Below are positions 53,768 through 63,348 of a DNA stretch of 64,000 bases, in pieces. Every line of letters starts with the position of its first letter. The stretch's first letter is position 1. Both the position numbers and the translations under genes were made by a program. The notes beneath the pieces are model-generated. The model was not told where the DNA came from and made no database searches. It saw nothing but the letters and a program-made list of their open reading frames with translations. Source of the DNA: Bythopirellula polymerisocia (lineage in GTDB: Bacteria > Planctomycetota > Planctomycetia > Pirellulales > Lacipirellulaceae); contig NZ_SJPS01000001.1 of assembly GCF_007860015.1 (NCBI RefSeq), positions 620,001-684,000 of the forward strand, given 5' to 3'.

Positions 53768-54430
53768 ATGTTTGAAAGTAAATCTGGAATACTGCTAATC
53801 GGGGGGCTCGGGTTCTTCCTGTTCGCTTTTTTGTCGAACGGGCTCGTGCCGATTTTGCTCTACCGGCATCTTCCCGAGCAGACGGTCGCCGAGTTGGCCG
53901 AGAATCAGAACTTAATCTATCAGTTTGAAGACTTGAGTGTGCGCTACCCTGAGCAATTCGAGAAATACTACGGCGAGCCGAATCAAGAGAATCTCGCCGT
54001 TGCGTTGGAGTTGGGCCGCGAGATTTATACCGCCGAAGGGTGCTGGCATTGCCACAGCCAATTTGTACGCCCAGTTTCCAACGAGAGTGTTCGCTGGGGC
54101 AAGGTTGCATCTTCCGACGAATATCAGAATGTGTTGCAGCGACCGGTGCTGTGGGGAACCCGGCGCGTGGGACCTGATTTGAGTCGTGAAGGAGGGCGGA
54201 GGGGCAACGATTGGCAGGCGCTGCACTTCTTCGACCCCCCCTTGTTGTCGCCCAGTTCTCCGATGCCGCGATACACGTGGTTCTTCGATGAGAACGATCC
54301 TGCTAAGCCAAACAAGCGGGGGCTGGCCATCATCACCTACGTGCAATGGCTCGGTTCCTGGCTGGAGCAATATCCCCTCTACGAACGATTTGTGCCTCTC
54401 AAAGAACAGATGCAGAATCCACTGGAGTAA
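53768..54430 (+). CDS. ccoO: cbb3-type oxidase subunit II (mono-heme cytochrome c)
   Basis: A 220-residue membrane-anchored cytochrome c. One N-terminal helix (ILLIGGLGFFLFAFLSNGLVPILLY), then a periplasmic domain with AEGCWHCHSQFVRPVSNESVRWG (residues 89-111; heme site Cys92, Cys95, His96) and the CcoO-typical WGTRRVGPDLSREGGRRG. The C-terminal Met ligand would be in SSPMPRYTWFF. It takes electrons from the CcoP-type cytochrome and passes them to CcoN. Confidence 0.94.
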   Translation: MFESKSGILLIGGLGFFLFAFLSNGLVPILLYRHLPEQTVAELAENQNLIYQFEDLSVRYPEQFEKYYGEPNQENLAVALELGREIYTAEGCWHCHSQFVRPVSNESVRWGKVASSDEYQNVLQRPVLWGTRRVGPDLSREGGRRGNDWQALHFFDPPLLSPSSPMPRYTWFFDENDPAKPNKRGLAIITYVQWLGSWLEQYPLYERFVPLKEQMQNPLE

Positions 54431-54436
54431 GATAAG

Positions 54437-54778
54437 ATGGACGAGACCAACCCTTCGCGAATGCAGAACTATATCGTCGGAATCATGTCCATCGTGATTC
54501 TCGGTTTCTGTATGTTTGGCTTCGGTAGTAAGTTCATTGAACTTGTCTATATGGTCCTGGATTACGACTCCAGTGCTTCGACCGAGGGGGTGTTCGCCGT
54601 GGCTCCCTTGTCGAACTACTTGCTCGCTAGTGCCGGTTTCTTATGCATGTTGGGTTGGGCCGCCTCCCAAGGGATGTTCCGCGATATCGAACGCCCCAAA
54701 CAGACCATGCTCGATATCGAAGAGGAATTGGATGCAGCCTCGGGCGACGCTCATTATAGTGATTCCATTCTCCAATAA
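54437..54778 (+). CDS. Small membrane protein of the cbb3 locus
   Basis: A 113-residue protein with two hydrophobic helices (YIVGIMSIVILGFCMFGFGSKF; LLASAGFLCMLGWAASQGMF) and an acidic C-terminal tail (MLDIEEELDAASGDAHYSD). It starts seven bases after ccoO. Its place corresponds to the CcoQ / CcoP-linker position in other cbb3 operons, but the sequence matches neither clearly. It is probably a small structural subunit. Confidence 0.75.
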   Translation: MDETNPSRMQNYIVGIMSIVILGFCMFGFGSKFIELVYMVLDYDSSASTEGVFAVAPLSNYLLASAGFLCMLGWAASQGMFRDIERPKQTMLDIEEELDAASGDAHYSDSILQ

Positions 54779-54793
54779 CTGAGGTGCTCTCGT

Positions 54794-55000
54794 ATGAGCG
54801 ACTATTTGGATACCAGTGCAGAAAGTACACCGGTTAAAGACACCAGCGCACAGGTCGAGAGTCGCTGGCATGGGTATGTGGGGAATCGAATCCCCTGGTA
54901 CGTGCGGCTGATTTGGTTGGGTTTTTGGGTGTTTGCCGTCTATTATACAATCACCTATCTGTTTCCTGCCTTGCAGGTCGAAATCGTTTCCCCGCCGTGA
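54794..55000 (+). CDS. CcoP N-terminal-like membrane anchor
   Basis: A 68-residue protein ending in one membrane helix: HGYVGNRIPWYVRLIWLGFW and VFAVYYTITYLFPALQ. The pattern (Asn-x-x-x-Pro-x-x, Trp/aromatic residues, helix, YLFP) resembles the N-terminal anchor of CcoP (NPLPRWW...FAxGYxxxYP). There is no CxxCH here. The stop overlaps the GTG start of the copper ATPase gene (GTGA). Together with the di-heme lipoprotein at 50.3 kb it would make up a split CcoP. Confidence 0.7.
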   Translation: MSDYLDTSAESTPVKDTSAQVESRWHGYVGNRIPWYVRLIWLGFWVFAVYYTITYLFPALQVEIVSPP

Positions 55001-57201
55001 ACACCTCCGCTTCCCCACGGTACTGTGCTTTTTGTGGCTTGCCTCTGCCAGCAAGTTTTGAGGTTGGTCCCAGCGTGGACGTACCAGAAGCGAGCTACTG
55101 CTGCTCGGGATGTCGGTCCGTAGCAGGAGTTCTTGAATCGGAACAAGAAGAAGGGGATGCCGCAAACGGACTGCTGCGGTTGGGATTGGCGATCTTCTTC
55201 ACGATGAATGTGATGGTCTTCACGATGGCGCTGTGGAGCCAGGACATCTACCCCGCCGACAGCTTCACTAATCCCCTAGCTGAGACTCTACGAAGTCTTT
55301 TTCGCTGGGCCTCGCTCGTGTTCGCTCTGCCGGTGCTTTATTTGTTGGGTGGTCCCATCGCCCGAGGAGTGTGGCAAGCGATTCGGAGTCGGCGACTCAC
55401 GACCGACCTAATGATTCTTGCCGGAGTAGTTGCCGCCTATTGTTATTCCTTAGTGTCGGTGCTGCGTGACGAGGGACATATCTATTTCGAGGTGGGGGCA
55501 ATGGTCATGGTGTTTGTCTCTATAGGTCGCTGGCTGGAGGCCAAAGGAAAACACCGCACGGGGGCCTCGCTCGATGCGCTGGCCAATTTACTTCCTGCCA
55601 CGGTGCGCAGGGTCGACGACCATGGGCATATCAGCGAAGTCCCCCGTGAGAAAGTCCGTACGGGAGAGATTTTACGAGTGCTTCCAGGTGAACGATTCCC
55701 CGTCGACGGGATCATCACGCAAGGTCGTGCAACAGTCGATGAACAAATTGTGACGGGCGAGAGTGTGCAGGTGGAGAAATCGGCTTGCATGAATGTTTAT
55801 AGCGGCACGCTCAATCTCGATGGCGATTTAAGAATCGAAGTTATCGCCGCTGACGGGAAAGAGACCATTTCGCGCATCGTCGACATGGTCCGCGCAGCTC
55901 GCAGCGTCAAAGGGAGGCACGAAAAGATCGCCGATCGGATCGCGGCGGTGTTCATTCCGCTGGTATGCGTGATTGCCATGGTTGCCGGTTGGCGACAAGG
56001 GCAGATTGCCGGGCTCGACCAGGGAATCCTTACAGCATTGTCGGTGGTGCTTATCGCCTGCCCCTGTGCCTTGGGAATGGCCACTCCGATGGCAGTATGG
56101 ACCGCTTTGGGCCGTGCAGCTCAGGGAGGTCTATTTTTTCGCAGTGGCGTCGTAATGGAGCGACTGGCCGGAGTGCGAATCGCCTGTTTTGATAAGACAG
56201 GAACTCTGACAACTGGGAAGCCTTTGGCAAGTGAACTTCATGCCGCCCTGTCGGCAGATCGAGAACAGGTGCTCGAAATTGCAACCTTGTTGGCGAAGGG
56301 CTCGATCCATTCCCTTTCCCAGGCCATCGTCGATTATTCTCACGGGCAGTCGATCAGCGAGTCAGACAGTTCCAATACTGAGATTGAAACATGGCCCGGA
56401 CAGGGCCTGTCATGCGATCTGCCTGAGTTTGGTCGAGTTGTTCTTGGCAGCCGACGATTCGTTGAAGAACTGGGGCTTAGTCTTCCACCCGAATTGGATC
56501 AAGATTCAAGTGCCCAACAAGTGTTTGTTGGTTGGGACGACTGCGTGCAAGGTGTGTTTGGTTTTTGCGAACAACTCCGTCCCGAAGCAGCACTTGCTAT
56601 CTACGAATGCAAAGGACTGGGACTCGAATTGCACTTGTTCTCAGGGGACGAAGGAGATCGAGTGGTTCCGCTCGGAGAGCAGGTGGGAGTTTCTACGAAA
56701 GGAAATATGCTGCCCGAGGACAAAGCGATCTCGCTCTCCACTCTGAAGAAACGGGGGCTCGTGGCCATGGTGGGAGACGGTTTGAACGATGCGCCCGCAT
56801 TGGCCACCGCTGATGTGGGTGTGGCCTTGGGTTGCGGGGCAGATGTCTCCCGGGATGCAGCTGGAGTCTGCTTGCTCACGGATGACTTGCGACGGTTCCC
56901 GTGGGCGGTGGGACTCGCTCGGCAAACCGTGCGGATCGTCAAGCAGAACCTTTTCTGGGCGTTTGCCTACAACTCTATCGGCATCGGCTTGGCTGCCACG
57001 GGGCGATTGAATCCGATCTGGGCAGCCCTGGCCATGGCGACGAGTAGCATTTTGGTTGTCTCCAACTCGCTGCGACTCGCACACTATTCTGAACCGCAAT
57101 CGGTTGATACGGCGATGAGCGAACGCAATTCTGTGGCGGTAACACAACGGCCGAGAGAATCCGTCAATCCGCAGCCAGAACTTGCGGAGGCGTTGTTATG
57201 A
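54997..57201 (+). CDS. ccoI: Copper-translocating P-type ATPase of cbb3 assembly
   Basis: A 734-residue heavy-metal (P1B-1 type) ATPase. The N-terminus holds metal-binding Cys pairs (YCAFCGLPLP; YCCSGCRSV), then eight membrane helices, the TGE loop (VTGESVQ), the transport CPC in ACPCALGMATPM (Cys355-Cys357), the phosphorylated Asp399 in DKTGTLTTGKP, and GDGLNDAPA (Asp594). It delivers copper to the oxidase. GTG at 54997 overlaps the preceding stop; the frame is open upstream but out of phase with a real gene. It is followed by a SafE-type protein with a four-base overlap. Confidence 0.94.
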   Translation: MNTSASPRYCAFCGLPLPASFEVGPSVDVPEASYCCSGCRSVAGVLESEQEEGDAANGLLRLGLAIFFTMNVMVFTMALWSQDIYPADSFTNPLAETLRSLFRWASLVFALPVLYLLGGPIARGVWQAIRSRRLTTDLMILAGVVAAYCYSLVSVLRDEGHIYFEVGAMVMVFVSIGRWLEAKGKHRTGASLDALANLLPATVRRVDDHGHISEVPREKVRTGEILRVLPGERFPVDGIITQGRATVDEQIVTGESVQVEKSACMNVYSGTLNLDGDLRIEVIAADGKETISRIVDMVRAARSVKGRHEKIADRIAAVFIPLVCVIAMVAGWRQGQIAGLDQGILTALSVVLIACPCALGMATPMAVWTALGRAAQGGLFFRSGVVMERLAGVRIACFDKTGTLTTGKPLASELHAALSADREQVLEIATLLAKGSIHSLSQAIVDYSHGQSISESDSSNTEIETWPGQGLSCDLPEFGRVVLGSRRFVEELGLSLPPELDQDSSAQQVFVGWDDCVQGVFGFCEQLRPEAALAIYECKGLGLELHLFSGDEGDRVVPLGEQVGVSTKGNMLPEDKAISLSTLKKRGLVAMVGDGLNDAPALATADVGVALGCGADVSRDAAGVCLLTDDLRRFPWAVGLARQTVRIVKQNLFWAFAYNSIGIGLAATGRLNPIWAALAMATSSILVVSNSLRLAHYSEPQSVDTAMSERNSVAVTQRPRESVNPQPELAEALL

Positions 57202-57929
57202 TCGAACTTCCCCTTATTCTCTTGGGTGGACTGCTTGGCTCGGCACACTGCTTGGGAATGTGCGGACCGCTGGCCATCTCGCTAAGCGCTGGGGCCCCTC
57301 CGGGAGCGAACCACATCAATCGGCAATTGATCTTTGGCGTCGGACGCATCTTTACCTACACTTTTTGTGGTGCGATAGCAGGGTTTAGCGGGGCGTGGCT
57401 TACGAAGCGATCCAGCGGGTTCGTGCAATCACAGGCGACGCTTGCCATCTTCGCAGGCACGCTTTTAGTGCTGATGGGACTCGTCACTGCCGGGGTGCTT
57501 CCGCGACCCTTTTACCGCTTGCTGGGAGGATTGCCCTGTGGCGCATCATCCTGGCTCAAGACCTATCTGTCGGCACCCGGTTGGTCAGGTCCGCTTTTGG
57601 CTGGGTTATTTACCGGGTTCATTCCATGCGGACTCGTTTACGCGTTTTTACTTAAGGCCGGCAGCACTGCGAATATGGGGCAGGGGATGCTCACCATGTT
57701 GGCGTTCGGGATCGGCACGATTCCATTGATGGTGCTGGTCGGTTACGGTGGTCAGTTCCTATCGCTGGTGGGGCGGGCACATCTTTTTCGCATCGCGGCT
57801 TGGTGCATTGTCGTAACGGGCGTGATTTCAATCGCCCGTGGCGCTGTGCAGTTCAGCGCACCAAACGAAACTGCTACCGCAATTTGTCCCTTGTGCGAGC
57901 CAATTAAGGCAGAGGCTCCCGGATCATAA
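57198..57929 (+). CDS. Sulfite exporter TauE/SafE-family membrane protein
   Basis: A 243-residue protein with about six membrane helices and two signature segments: GLLGSAHCLGMCGPLAISLS (residues 12-31) with Cys pair, and LLAGLFTGFIPCGLVYAFLL, with PCG. Such proteins next to CcoI are found in many cbb3 loci, where they are thought to act in metal or redox handling. ATG 57198 overlaps the ccoI stop by four bases. A terminal CPLCEP motif is present. Its 3' end overlaps the next, opposite gene by 26 bases. Confidence 0.88.
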   Translation: MIELPLILLGGLLGSAHCLGMCGPLAISLSAGAPPGANHINRQLIFGVGRIFTYTFCGAIAGFSGAWLTKRSSGFVQSQATLAIFAGTLLVLMGLVTAGVLPRPFYRLLGGLPCGASSWLKTYLSAPGWSGPLLAGLFTGFIPCGLVYAFLLKAGSTANMGQGMLTMLAFGIGTIPLMVLVGYGGQFLSLVGRAHLFRIAAWCIVVTGVISIARGAVQFSAPNETATAICPLCEPIKAEAPGS

Positions 57930-58317
57930 GTGAAGCCGCCGCGATCACGAGTCCGAGGAGATTGAAGATCGCAATCAGTAGCCCTACGCCCCAGAGGGTT
58001 CGACTTCCATTGTCCTGCTTAGGCGCAGCAGCTCCTGAATGACTCTTGCGAGTCCAATTTCCGATAACTCCGCACACCCATGTCCAGTGGAGCATCACAT
58101 GCAGTAGTACGCTGCCTGCTAGGAGGCAGAGGGTGAAGAACTGCACATCGGCCCAGGCAAGATAGTCGAGTCCCCACAGGCTCCAGTCAGCAGAATCCGT
58201 AGCCGGCGGGAACACATAGCGCACGATCACCGAGACGCAACATAGGACAAGAAACACGCACAGCAAAAAGGTATCAAGCCAGAAATTGATGGTTGTTTTG
58301 GAGAGTTTCTTTGTCAT
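57904..58317 (-). CDS. DUF4405-like membrane protein
   Basis: A 137-residue integral membrane protein with three helices (FLLCVFLVLCCVSVIVRYVF; VQFFTLCLLAGSVLLHVMLHWTWVCGVIG; LLIAIFNLLGLVIAAASLMI). His residues in WADVQFF...HVMLHW fit a b-heme-like DUF4405 site. The frame reaches ATG 58359, but 58317 (MTKKLSKTTINFWLD) is the family-like start. It converges with the SafE-type gene. Role unknown; an electron-transfer membrane protein is possible. Confidence 0.72.
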   Translation of the reverse strand: MTKKLSKTTINFWLDTFLLCVFLVLCCVSVIVRYVFPPATDSADWSLWGLDYLAWADVQFFTLCLLAGSVLLHVMLHWTWVCGVIGNWTRKSHSGAAAPKQDNGSRTLWGVGLLIAIFNLLGLVIAAASLMIREPLP

Positions 58318-58452
58318 GTATTCGCAATTATCTCGTTTATACCAATCCACTTGGAGCAAGCTATTTGCTTTTGGAACTGGGACTTGTCTGCACTTGAACA
58401 GTTTGCACTTTAGCTATGAGATTCCATGATTACTGACGGCTGTCAAGTGAGT

Positions 58453-60105
58453 TCAAGCATCACGACTTTTGCTTGCTGCCGCGTGAGCCAAATAGGAGGT
58501 AAATCCACCGCTAAGGTTGGCGACCTGATAGCCCTTTTGTGCCAGAACGCGGGTTGCCAGATAACCGCGCTGGCCAACTTGGCAATAAGTTACGACGGAG
58601 CAATCGCGAGGGATCTCGCTCAAGCGACCGCGAAGTTCATCAACGGGAATGTTGACGGCACCAGGAATGTGGCCAGTGGAATATTCCTTAGGCGAGCGGA
58701 CATCGAGCAGAAAACGGTTGCTTCCATCGGTCAGGTCGCTGGCATGGAGGATCGGTTGGTCTCCTTTGATAACGCCAGCCGCGACAAAGCCGGCCATGTT
58801 TACGGGATCTTTGGCTGAGCCGTATTGGGGGGCGTAGGCCAGTTCCATCTCCTCCAGATCGTAAACGGTCATTCCCGCCTGGATCGCCACGGCAAATACG
58901 TCGATCCGCTTGTCGACGCCATGGCGACCGACAACTTGGGCTCCGAGAATCTTGCCATCCTGTAGAGCGAACAAGAGCTTTATCGACATCTGCTCGGCTC
59001 CTGGAAAGTAGCTGGCGTGGTGGCTGGGATGGACGTAGATCTTCTCGAACGCGATCCCTCCTGCCCGAAGTGACTTTTCGCTCAGTCCCGTCATCGCAAC
59101 GGTCATGTCGAATACTCCGACGATGGCAGTCCCTTGAGTGCCACGAAATCGAGTGGAGCGGCCAAATATGTGATCGGCTGCGAGGCGTCCCTGGCGATTT
59201 GCGGGGCCTCCCAAAGGAATCTGTACTGGCGCGCCATCAACAAAGTGCTGCACTTCGATCACATCTCCCACAGCATAGATATCGGGGTCGCTGGTTTGCA
59301 TCTGGTCATTTACCTTGATGCCACCACGCTGGCCGACTTCTAACCCAGCCTCAACGGCCAGCTTATTTTCCGGCCTCACCCCGACACTGAGAACCACAAG
59401 ATCGGCGAGCAATTGCTTACCCGAGCGGAGTTGTATCAACAGTCGATTTTCAACAGGTACAATACTTTCGGCAGCATCGGCCAGTTCTAGCTTCACTCCT
59501 TTACTACGCAAATGTTCGGTGACGGAACTGACCATCTCGGCGTCCCAGGGAGGGAGTACTTGGTCGGCTAACTCGACCACCGTGGTCTCAATCCCCCGAT
59601 GAACCAGATTCTCGGTCATTTCCAGGCCGATAAACCCGGCTCCAATCACGACGGCTTGTTCTGCCTGGGATGCAGCTTGTGATAGGCGATCGGCATCCCC
59701 CAGATCACGAAGCGTGTAGACTTGCGGGAGATCGACACCGGGAATCGGTGGTCGCAAGGGGGATGCACCAGGCGATAAAATCAGTTTGTCATACGACTCA
59801 CTGCGTTCGTTGCCCTTTTGCAGATCACGAAGGAAGACCGTTTTCGCCTGGCTGTCAATGCGCAGGGCCTCTGTGTGAGTGCGCACATCGAGTCGGTAGC
59901 GGTCGATGAGTCGTTGTTGCGGCGTGACCAGGAGTTTGTCGCGAGTTTCAATGACGCCTCCTACGTAGTAGGGAAGTCCACAGTTGGCAAAGGAAGGAGC
60001 TTCGCCCCGTTCTATGAGAACGATATCTGCATCTTCATCCAGCCGCCGGGCGCGGGCAGCGGCAGACGCCCCTCCTGCTACTGCTCCGACTATCACTATC
60101 TTCAT
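58453..60105 (-). CDS. CoA-disulfide reductase with C-terminal rhodanese domain
   Basis: A 550-residue flavoprotein. The FAD motif is IVGAVAGGASAAARARRLDE (residues 5-24), and the active-site Cys42 is in SFANCGLPYYVGG. An NAD(P) site (VVIGAGFIGLEMTENL) and a second FAD motif (DIYAVGDVIEVQH) follow. The dimer/interface region ends with the conserved YAPQYGSAKDPVNMAGFVA. From about residue 460 a rhodanese domain is attached (LLDVRSPKEYSTGHIPGAVNIP), with Cys508 in TYCQVGQRGY. It reduces CoA-disulfide or per/polysulfides with NAD(P)H. GGAG precedes the ATG at 60105. Confidence 0.93.
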   Translation of the reverse strand: MKIVIVGAVAGGASAAARARRLDEDADIVLIERGEAPSFANCGLPYYVGGVIETRDKLLVTPQQRLIDRYRLDVRTHTEALRIDSQAKTVFLRDLQKGNERSESYDKLILSPGASPLRPPIPGVDLPQVYTLRDLGDADRLSQAASQAEQAVVIGAGFIGLEMTENLVHRGIETTVVELADQVLPPWDAEMVSSVTEHLRSKGVKLELADAAESIVPVENRLLIQLRSGKQLLADLVVLSVGVRPENKLAVEAGLEVGQRGGIKVNDQMQTSDPDIYAVGDVIEVQHFVDGAPVQIPLGGPANRQGRLAADHIFGRSTRFRGTQGTAIVGVFDMTVAMTGLSEKSLRAGGIAFEKIYVHPSHHASYFPGAEQMSIKLLFALQDGKILGAQVVGRHGVDKRIDVFAVAIQAGMTVYDLEEMELAYAPQYGSAKDPVNMAGFVAAGVIKGDQPILHASDLTDGSNRFLLDVRSPKEYSTGHIPGAVNIPVDELRGRLSEIPRDCSVVTYCQVGQRGYLATRVLAQKGYQVANLSGGFTSYLAHAAASKSRDA

Positions 60106-60165
60106 GGTATATTCTCCAGTGTAATCTATGAACTATCAATTGTATTCTTCAGGGAGTTGACAATA

Positions 60166-60873
60166 TTAACTGGCCACAACTTCGCTCTGCTTTCGAATCA
60201 CACCGTCCTCCATTTCATAGAGTGTGTCAAACACATCGAGTGCTCGATGGTCATGTGTGACAACTACGACCCCGGCACTCTGCTCATGGGCGATCTGGGC
60301 AAATAGCTCCATCACCTGTCTGCCTCGTTGGCTATCCAGCGCTGCAGTCGGCTCGTCGGCCAGAATAACACTTGGATGGTTTGCCAGCGCTCGGGCAACG
60401 GCAACGCGTTGTTGCTGCCCACCCGACAGCATCGAAGGCAAATTTTCTGCTCGGTCACCTACACCGAGATAGTCCAGAAGTTCCATCGCTCGAATTCGCG
60501 CAGCTCGGTGACTGCTTCCGTTGATTTCCAGGGCAATTTCGACGTTTTCTAGCGCGGAGAGAAATGGGATCAAATTGGCTTTCTGAAATACGAATCCGAG
60601 ATGTTTGCGGCGAAATGCTCGTAGATTGGTGTATGCACGGGAACCTTCCAATACCAACTGTCCGCCAATGAAGACACGACCGGATGTCGGCGGATTAATT
60701 AAGCCGATCGCCGTGAGAAACGTTGATTTACCTGAGCCACTGGGGCCGAGCAGTGCTACTACCTCGCCCCGCGATACATTCATGGTCGCTTCCTGCATGG
60801 CAACGACTTCGGTGTTGCCGCTCCCATATACTTTGGTCAGTATTTCGGTTTGTATTGCAAATCCGTTTTTCAT
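60166..60873 (-). CDS. ABC transporter ATP-binding protein (DevA/LolD/MacB type)
   Basis: A 235-residue nucleotide-binding subunit: Walker [12 protein letters not shown]-loop [11 protein letters not shown], signature [14 protein letters not shown], Walker [13 protein letters not shown] and switch His ([12 protein letters not shown]). The arrangement adaptor-permease-ATPase matches DevBCA-like exporters. AAGGTGA precedes the ATG. It energises a pump encoded by the two genes upstream. The substrate, possibly a lipid, glycolipid or antimicrobial compound, is unknown. Confidence 0.92.
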   Translation of the reverse strand: MKNGFAIQTEILTKVYGSGNTEVVAMQEATMNVSRGEVVALLGPSGSGKSTFLTAIGLINPPTSGRVFIGGQLVLEGSRAYTNLRAFRRKHLGFVFQKANLIPFLSALENVEIALEINGSSHRAARIRAMELLDYLGVGDRAENLPSMLSGGQQQRVAVARALANHPSVILADEPTAALDSQRGRQVMELFAQIAHEQSAGVVVVTHDHRALDVFDTLYEMEDGVIRKQSEVVAS

Positions 60874-60884
60874 TGATTCACCTT

Positions 60885-62096
60885 TTACGAGAGGGCCTCG
60901 TTAGGCGACACGTTCATGGCCTTCCAGATTCCCAAGAAACTCGAGGCCACAGAAATGACCAGGACGATCATTCCCAGTTGGAACAGGTCTGTCTCAGCCA
61001 GTATCACACGTCGCGGAAACATGGGAAACACCCGTTGGCCAACGGCAAAGGCAATCCCGAATCCCAGCAGCCCAAGAAGGAGACCTTGTTGCATAATGAG
61101 GCCAAGGATGACTGTGTTTGGTGCACCTATGAGCTTCAATAGAGCTATGGAGTGGATCTTATCGAGTGTCATTGTGTAGAGAATCAAGGCCATGATGATA
61201 GCTGCAATCAATGTCAGGAGAACACGAAAGAGGCCTATTTGCCGGCGGATTTTCTCGACCGAACCTTTCAACAACAGGTCGCGCTGGCCTTCCTTGGTAT
61301 AAACGGACACATCGCCCCAGCCAGCGATGATGTCTGCCACGCATCGACTGTCAACTCCTGTGGCGACGCTTACTAACACAGCACTGATTTGAGGTCGGGC
61401 GATGGCCGGCAATTCCTGAGCCGGGCGAACTGCTTGTTCGAGCAGGCTAGGTTGTTTCGTAACGAATTCGCTGTGCTCTCCGCGTGCTTCGCGAGCCGCA
61501 CGCTCCAACCGAATCGCTTCACCAGCCGTGTCGAACTGTATGGATTGAGCATCCGCCACCGTAAAGAATCCAATTCCGTCTCCCCCCGAGCTAATCATGC
61601 TCTTGGTAAGTCCTACCACTGTATAGGTATCCTTACCGAGACTTATCAGTTCACCGAGTTGAAAGCCCAAAGTTTGGTCTGCAATCATTTCAAAATGGTT
61701 TTGACCAAGTGGTCGCCCGGCTGTCAAAGGAATCCATTCTCCTTTGTCGATAGGCCAACTAAGACCTAGAACGGCCACACGGAGTGGCTTGCCGCCGCGT
61801 TCTCGCTGAATCGTGTGATAGACAAACTCTCTGGCACGACGAACACCAGGAACAGCCAAAGCCCGATGCACTAGATTCGGCGTCACTCGAGAGAGTTCGG
61901 CGAAGGGCCCTCTGGTATCTCGCTGAATTATCCAAAAATCGGCACCGATCCGGTCTGGGAGAAGGGTCGCGTCCTCTATGATTCCTCGGTAGATCCCGCC
62001 CATGCCCATCACGATCATCAGCAAGAGACCAATACCCAATGCCGTCAAAGCGAATCGGCCGAGATTGTGTCGGATGTCTTTTACGGCAAGATTCAT
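60885..62096 (-). CDS. ABC transporter permease (DevC/FtsX type)
   Basis: A 403-residue membrane protein with one N-terminal helix (RFALTALGIGLLLMIVMGMGG), a long periplasmic domain (about residues 45-275) and three helices at the C-terminus (LLTLIAAIIMALILYTMTL; LGLIMQQGLLLGLLGFGIAF; LGMIVLVISVASSFLGIW), which is the MacB/FtsX/DevC topology. The ATG overlaps the stop of the adaptor gene by four bases (ATGA), and it is followed by the ATPase gene 11 bases later. The late segment ...NVSPNEALS is characteristic of the family. Confidence 0.9.
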   Translation of the reverse strand: MNLAVKDIRHNLGRFALTALGIGLLLMIVMGMGGIYRGIIEDATLLPDRIGADFWIIQRDTRGPFAELSRVTPNLVHRALAVPGVRRAREFVYHTIQRERGGKPLRVAVLGLSWPIDKGEWIPLTAGRPLGQNHFEMIADQTLGFQLGELISLGKDTYTVVGLTKSMISSGGDGIGFFTVADAQSIQFDTAGEAIRLERAAREARGEHSEFVTKQPSLLEQAVRPAQELPAIARPQISAVLVSVATGVDSRCVADIIAGWGDVSVYTKEGQRDLLLKGSVEKIRRQIGLFRVLLTLIAAIIMALILYTMTLDKIHSIALLKLIGAPNTVILGLIMQQGLLLGLLGFGIAFAVGQRVFPMFPRRVILAETDLFQLGMIVLVISVASSFLGIWKAMNVSPNEALS

Positions 62097-63265
62097 GGGA
62101 TGCTAATTCTCCGGCCGTCACGCAACCGAAAACTTTCATCCTGGGGAATCACGATCGTTTGGCCAACAGCTAATCCTTTGGTAACCTCCACTTGTGCAGG
62201 GCTGCGGAGTCCAAGTTCAACAGCTTGCCATCGGGCATAGCCATTGTCATTCCCGAACACTCCCGGCTGCATGTCTCGTAGTTCAATGAACCTGGAGGGC
62301 AAAAGCGTCGCGGACTCTTTGCTGGCAGATTCGATGAACACCTCTGCCCGCTGCCCCACAGCCCAGTTGCTCGGCAGCTCCAGCACGCGCACGTCGACGA
62401 CAAACTCACGAGTCTCGCGGTCTGCCTCTCGACCCAATCGAGCCACACTTCCCACATAGGATCGATTCGGGTCAGAACGAAACATGACGCGAGCAGGCTG
62501 GTTGGGTTTCACTTTTTCCATTTCCGTTTCGTCGACCCACGCGTTGATCCAGAGTTCGTTCATTGAAATCAGGGAAAGAATCGCACTGCCTGGCACGACA
62601 ACGTCACCTGACTCGCGATAGCGACGGACGGTCAACCCGGCGAATGGAGCCGTGATTCGTGTATCCGCCAGCCGCGCTCGGTGATATTCGAGAGTCTTTT
62701 CGGCCGCGACCAGCTCTTTTTGTCCCTCGGTGATGGCGGCCTCAGCACGAGACAATCCCGCTTCGGCCACCCCCAATGACTCCACCGCAGCGTCAACCTC
62801 CTCTTGGCTAACAGCTCGACTTGACAAGAGCTCTTGCCGACGTTGATTCAGTTTTCTGGCTTGAATGACGACGGAATTGGCTCGACTTTTATCCGCTTCC
62901 AGCCGCGTTATCGCTGCCTGAAAGGCATCCAGGTTTGCCTTGGCAATCGCGACTTGCTGCATCAGTTCAGCATCATCCAGGCGAACGAGCAAGTCTCCGG
63001 TCTGGACCTCATCTCCCTGGTCGAATAACACTTCTTCGATCCTTCCGGAAATCTTGGGGCTAATCGTTGCTGATACACGGGCCTCCAGAGTCCCGGTTCC
63101 CATCACCTCCGAAAGAATTGGTCCCACAACGACTTTGTGTTCAATGACAGCAATTGGTGAGAACCTAAACCAATAAAACAAGGCAATCCCGAGACCTAGA
63201 AGCATGACGATTCTCAAGAGTCGCCATGTCCATCGCCTAAATGGTTCCCAGTGACTAATCATCAT
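62093..63265 (-). CDS. Membrane-fusion adaptor protein of the exporter (HlyD/DevB type)
   Basis: A 390-residue periplasmic adaptor: an N-terminal membrane anchor (LLRIVMLLGLGIALFYWF, residues 16-33), a barrel-sandwich hybrid (VSATISPKISGRIEEVLFDQGDEVQTGDLLVRLDD; quoted pieces here are PKISGRIEEVLFDQGDEV and GDLLVRLDD), a long coiled-coil hairpin (about 95-180) and a second lipoyl half (DTRITAPFAGLTVRRYRESGDVV). Such adaptors bridge the inner-membrane pump to an outer-membrane channel. No channel gene is in the window. GGAAAGACGAG precedes the ATG at 63265. Confidence 0.92.
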   Translation of the reverse strand: MMISHWEPFRRWTWRLLRIVMLLGLGIALFYWFRFSPIAVIEHKVVVGPILSEVMGTGTLEARVSATISPKISGRIEEVLFDQGDEVQTGDLLVRLDDAELMQQVAIAKANLDAFQAAITRLEADKSRANSVVIQARKLNQRRQELLSSRAVSQEEVDAAVESLGVAEAGLSRAEAAITEGQKELVAAEKTLEYHRARLADTRITAPFAGLTVRRYRESGDVVVPGSAILSLISMNELWINAWVDETEMEKVKPNQPARVMFRSDPNRSYVGSVARLGREADRETREFVVDVRVLELPSNWAVGQRAEVFIESASKESATLLPSRFIELRDMQPGVFGNDNGYARWQAVELGLRSPAQVEVTKGLAVGQTIVIPQDESFRLRDGRRISIP

Positions 63266-63348
63266 CTCGTCTTTCCGCGAACAGCAAACTGATATTCATG
63301 GCATTCTTTCTAGGGATGAGCCTTGTACCTGCAGCATGATGCTGATCA

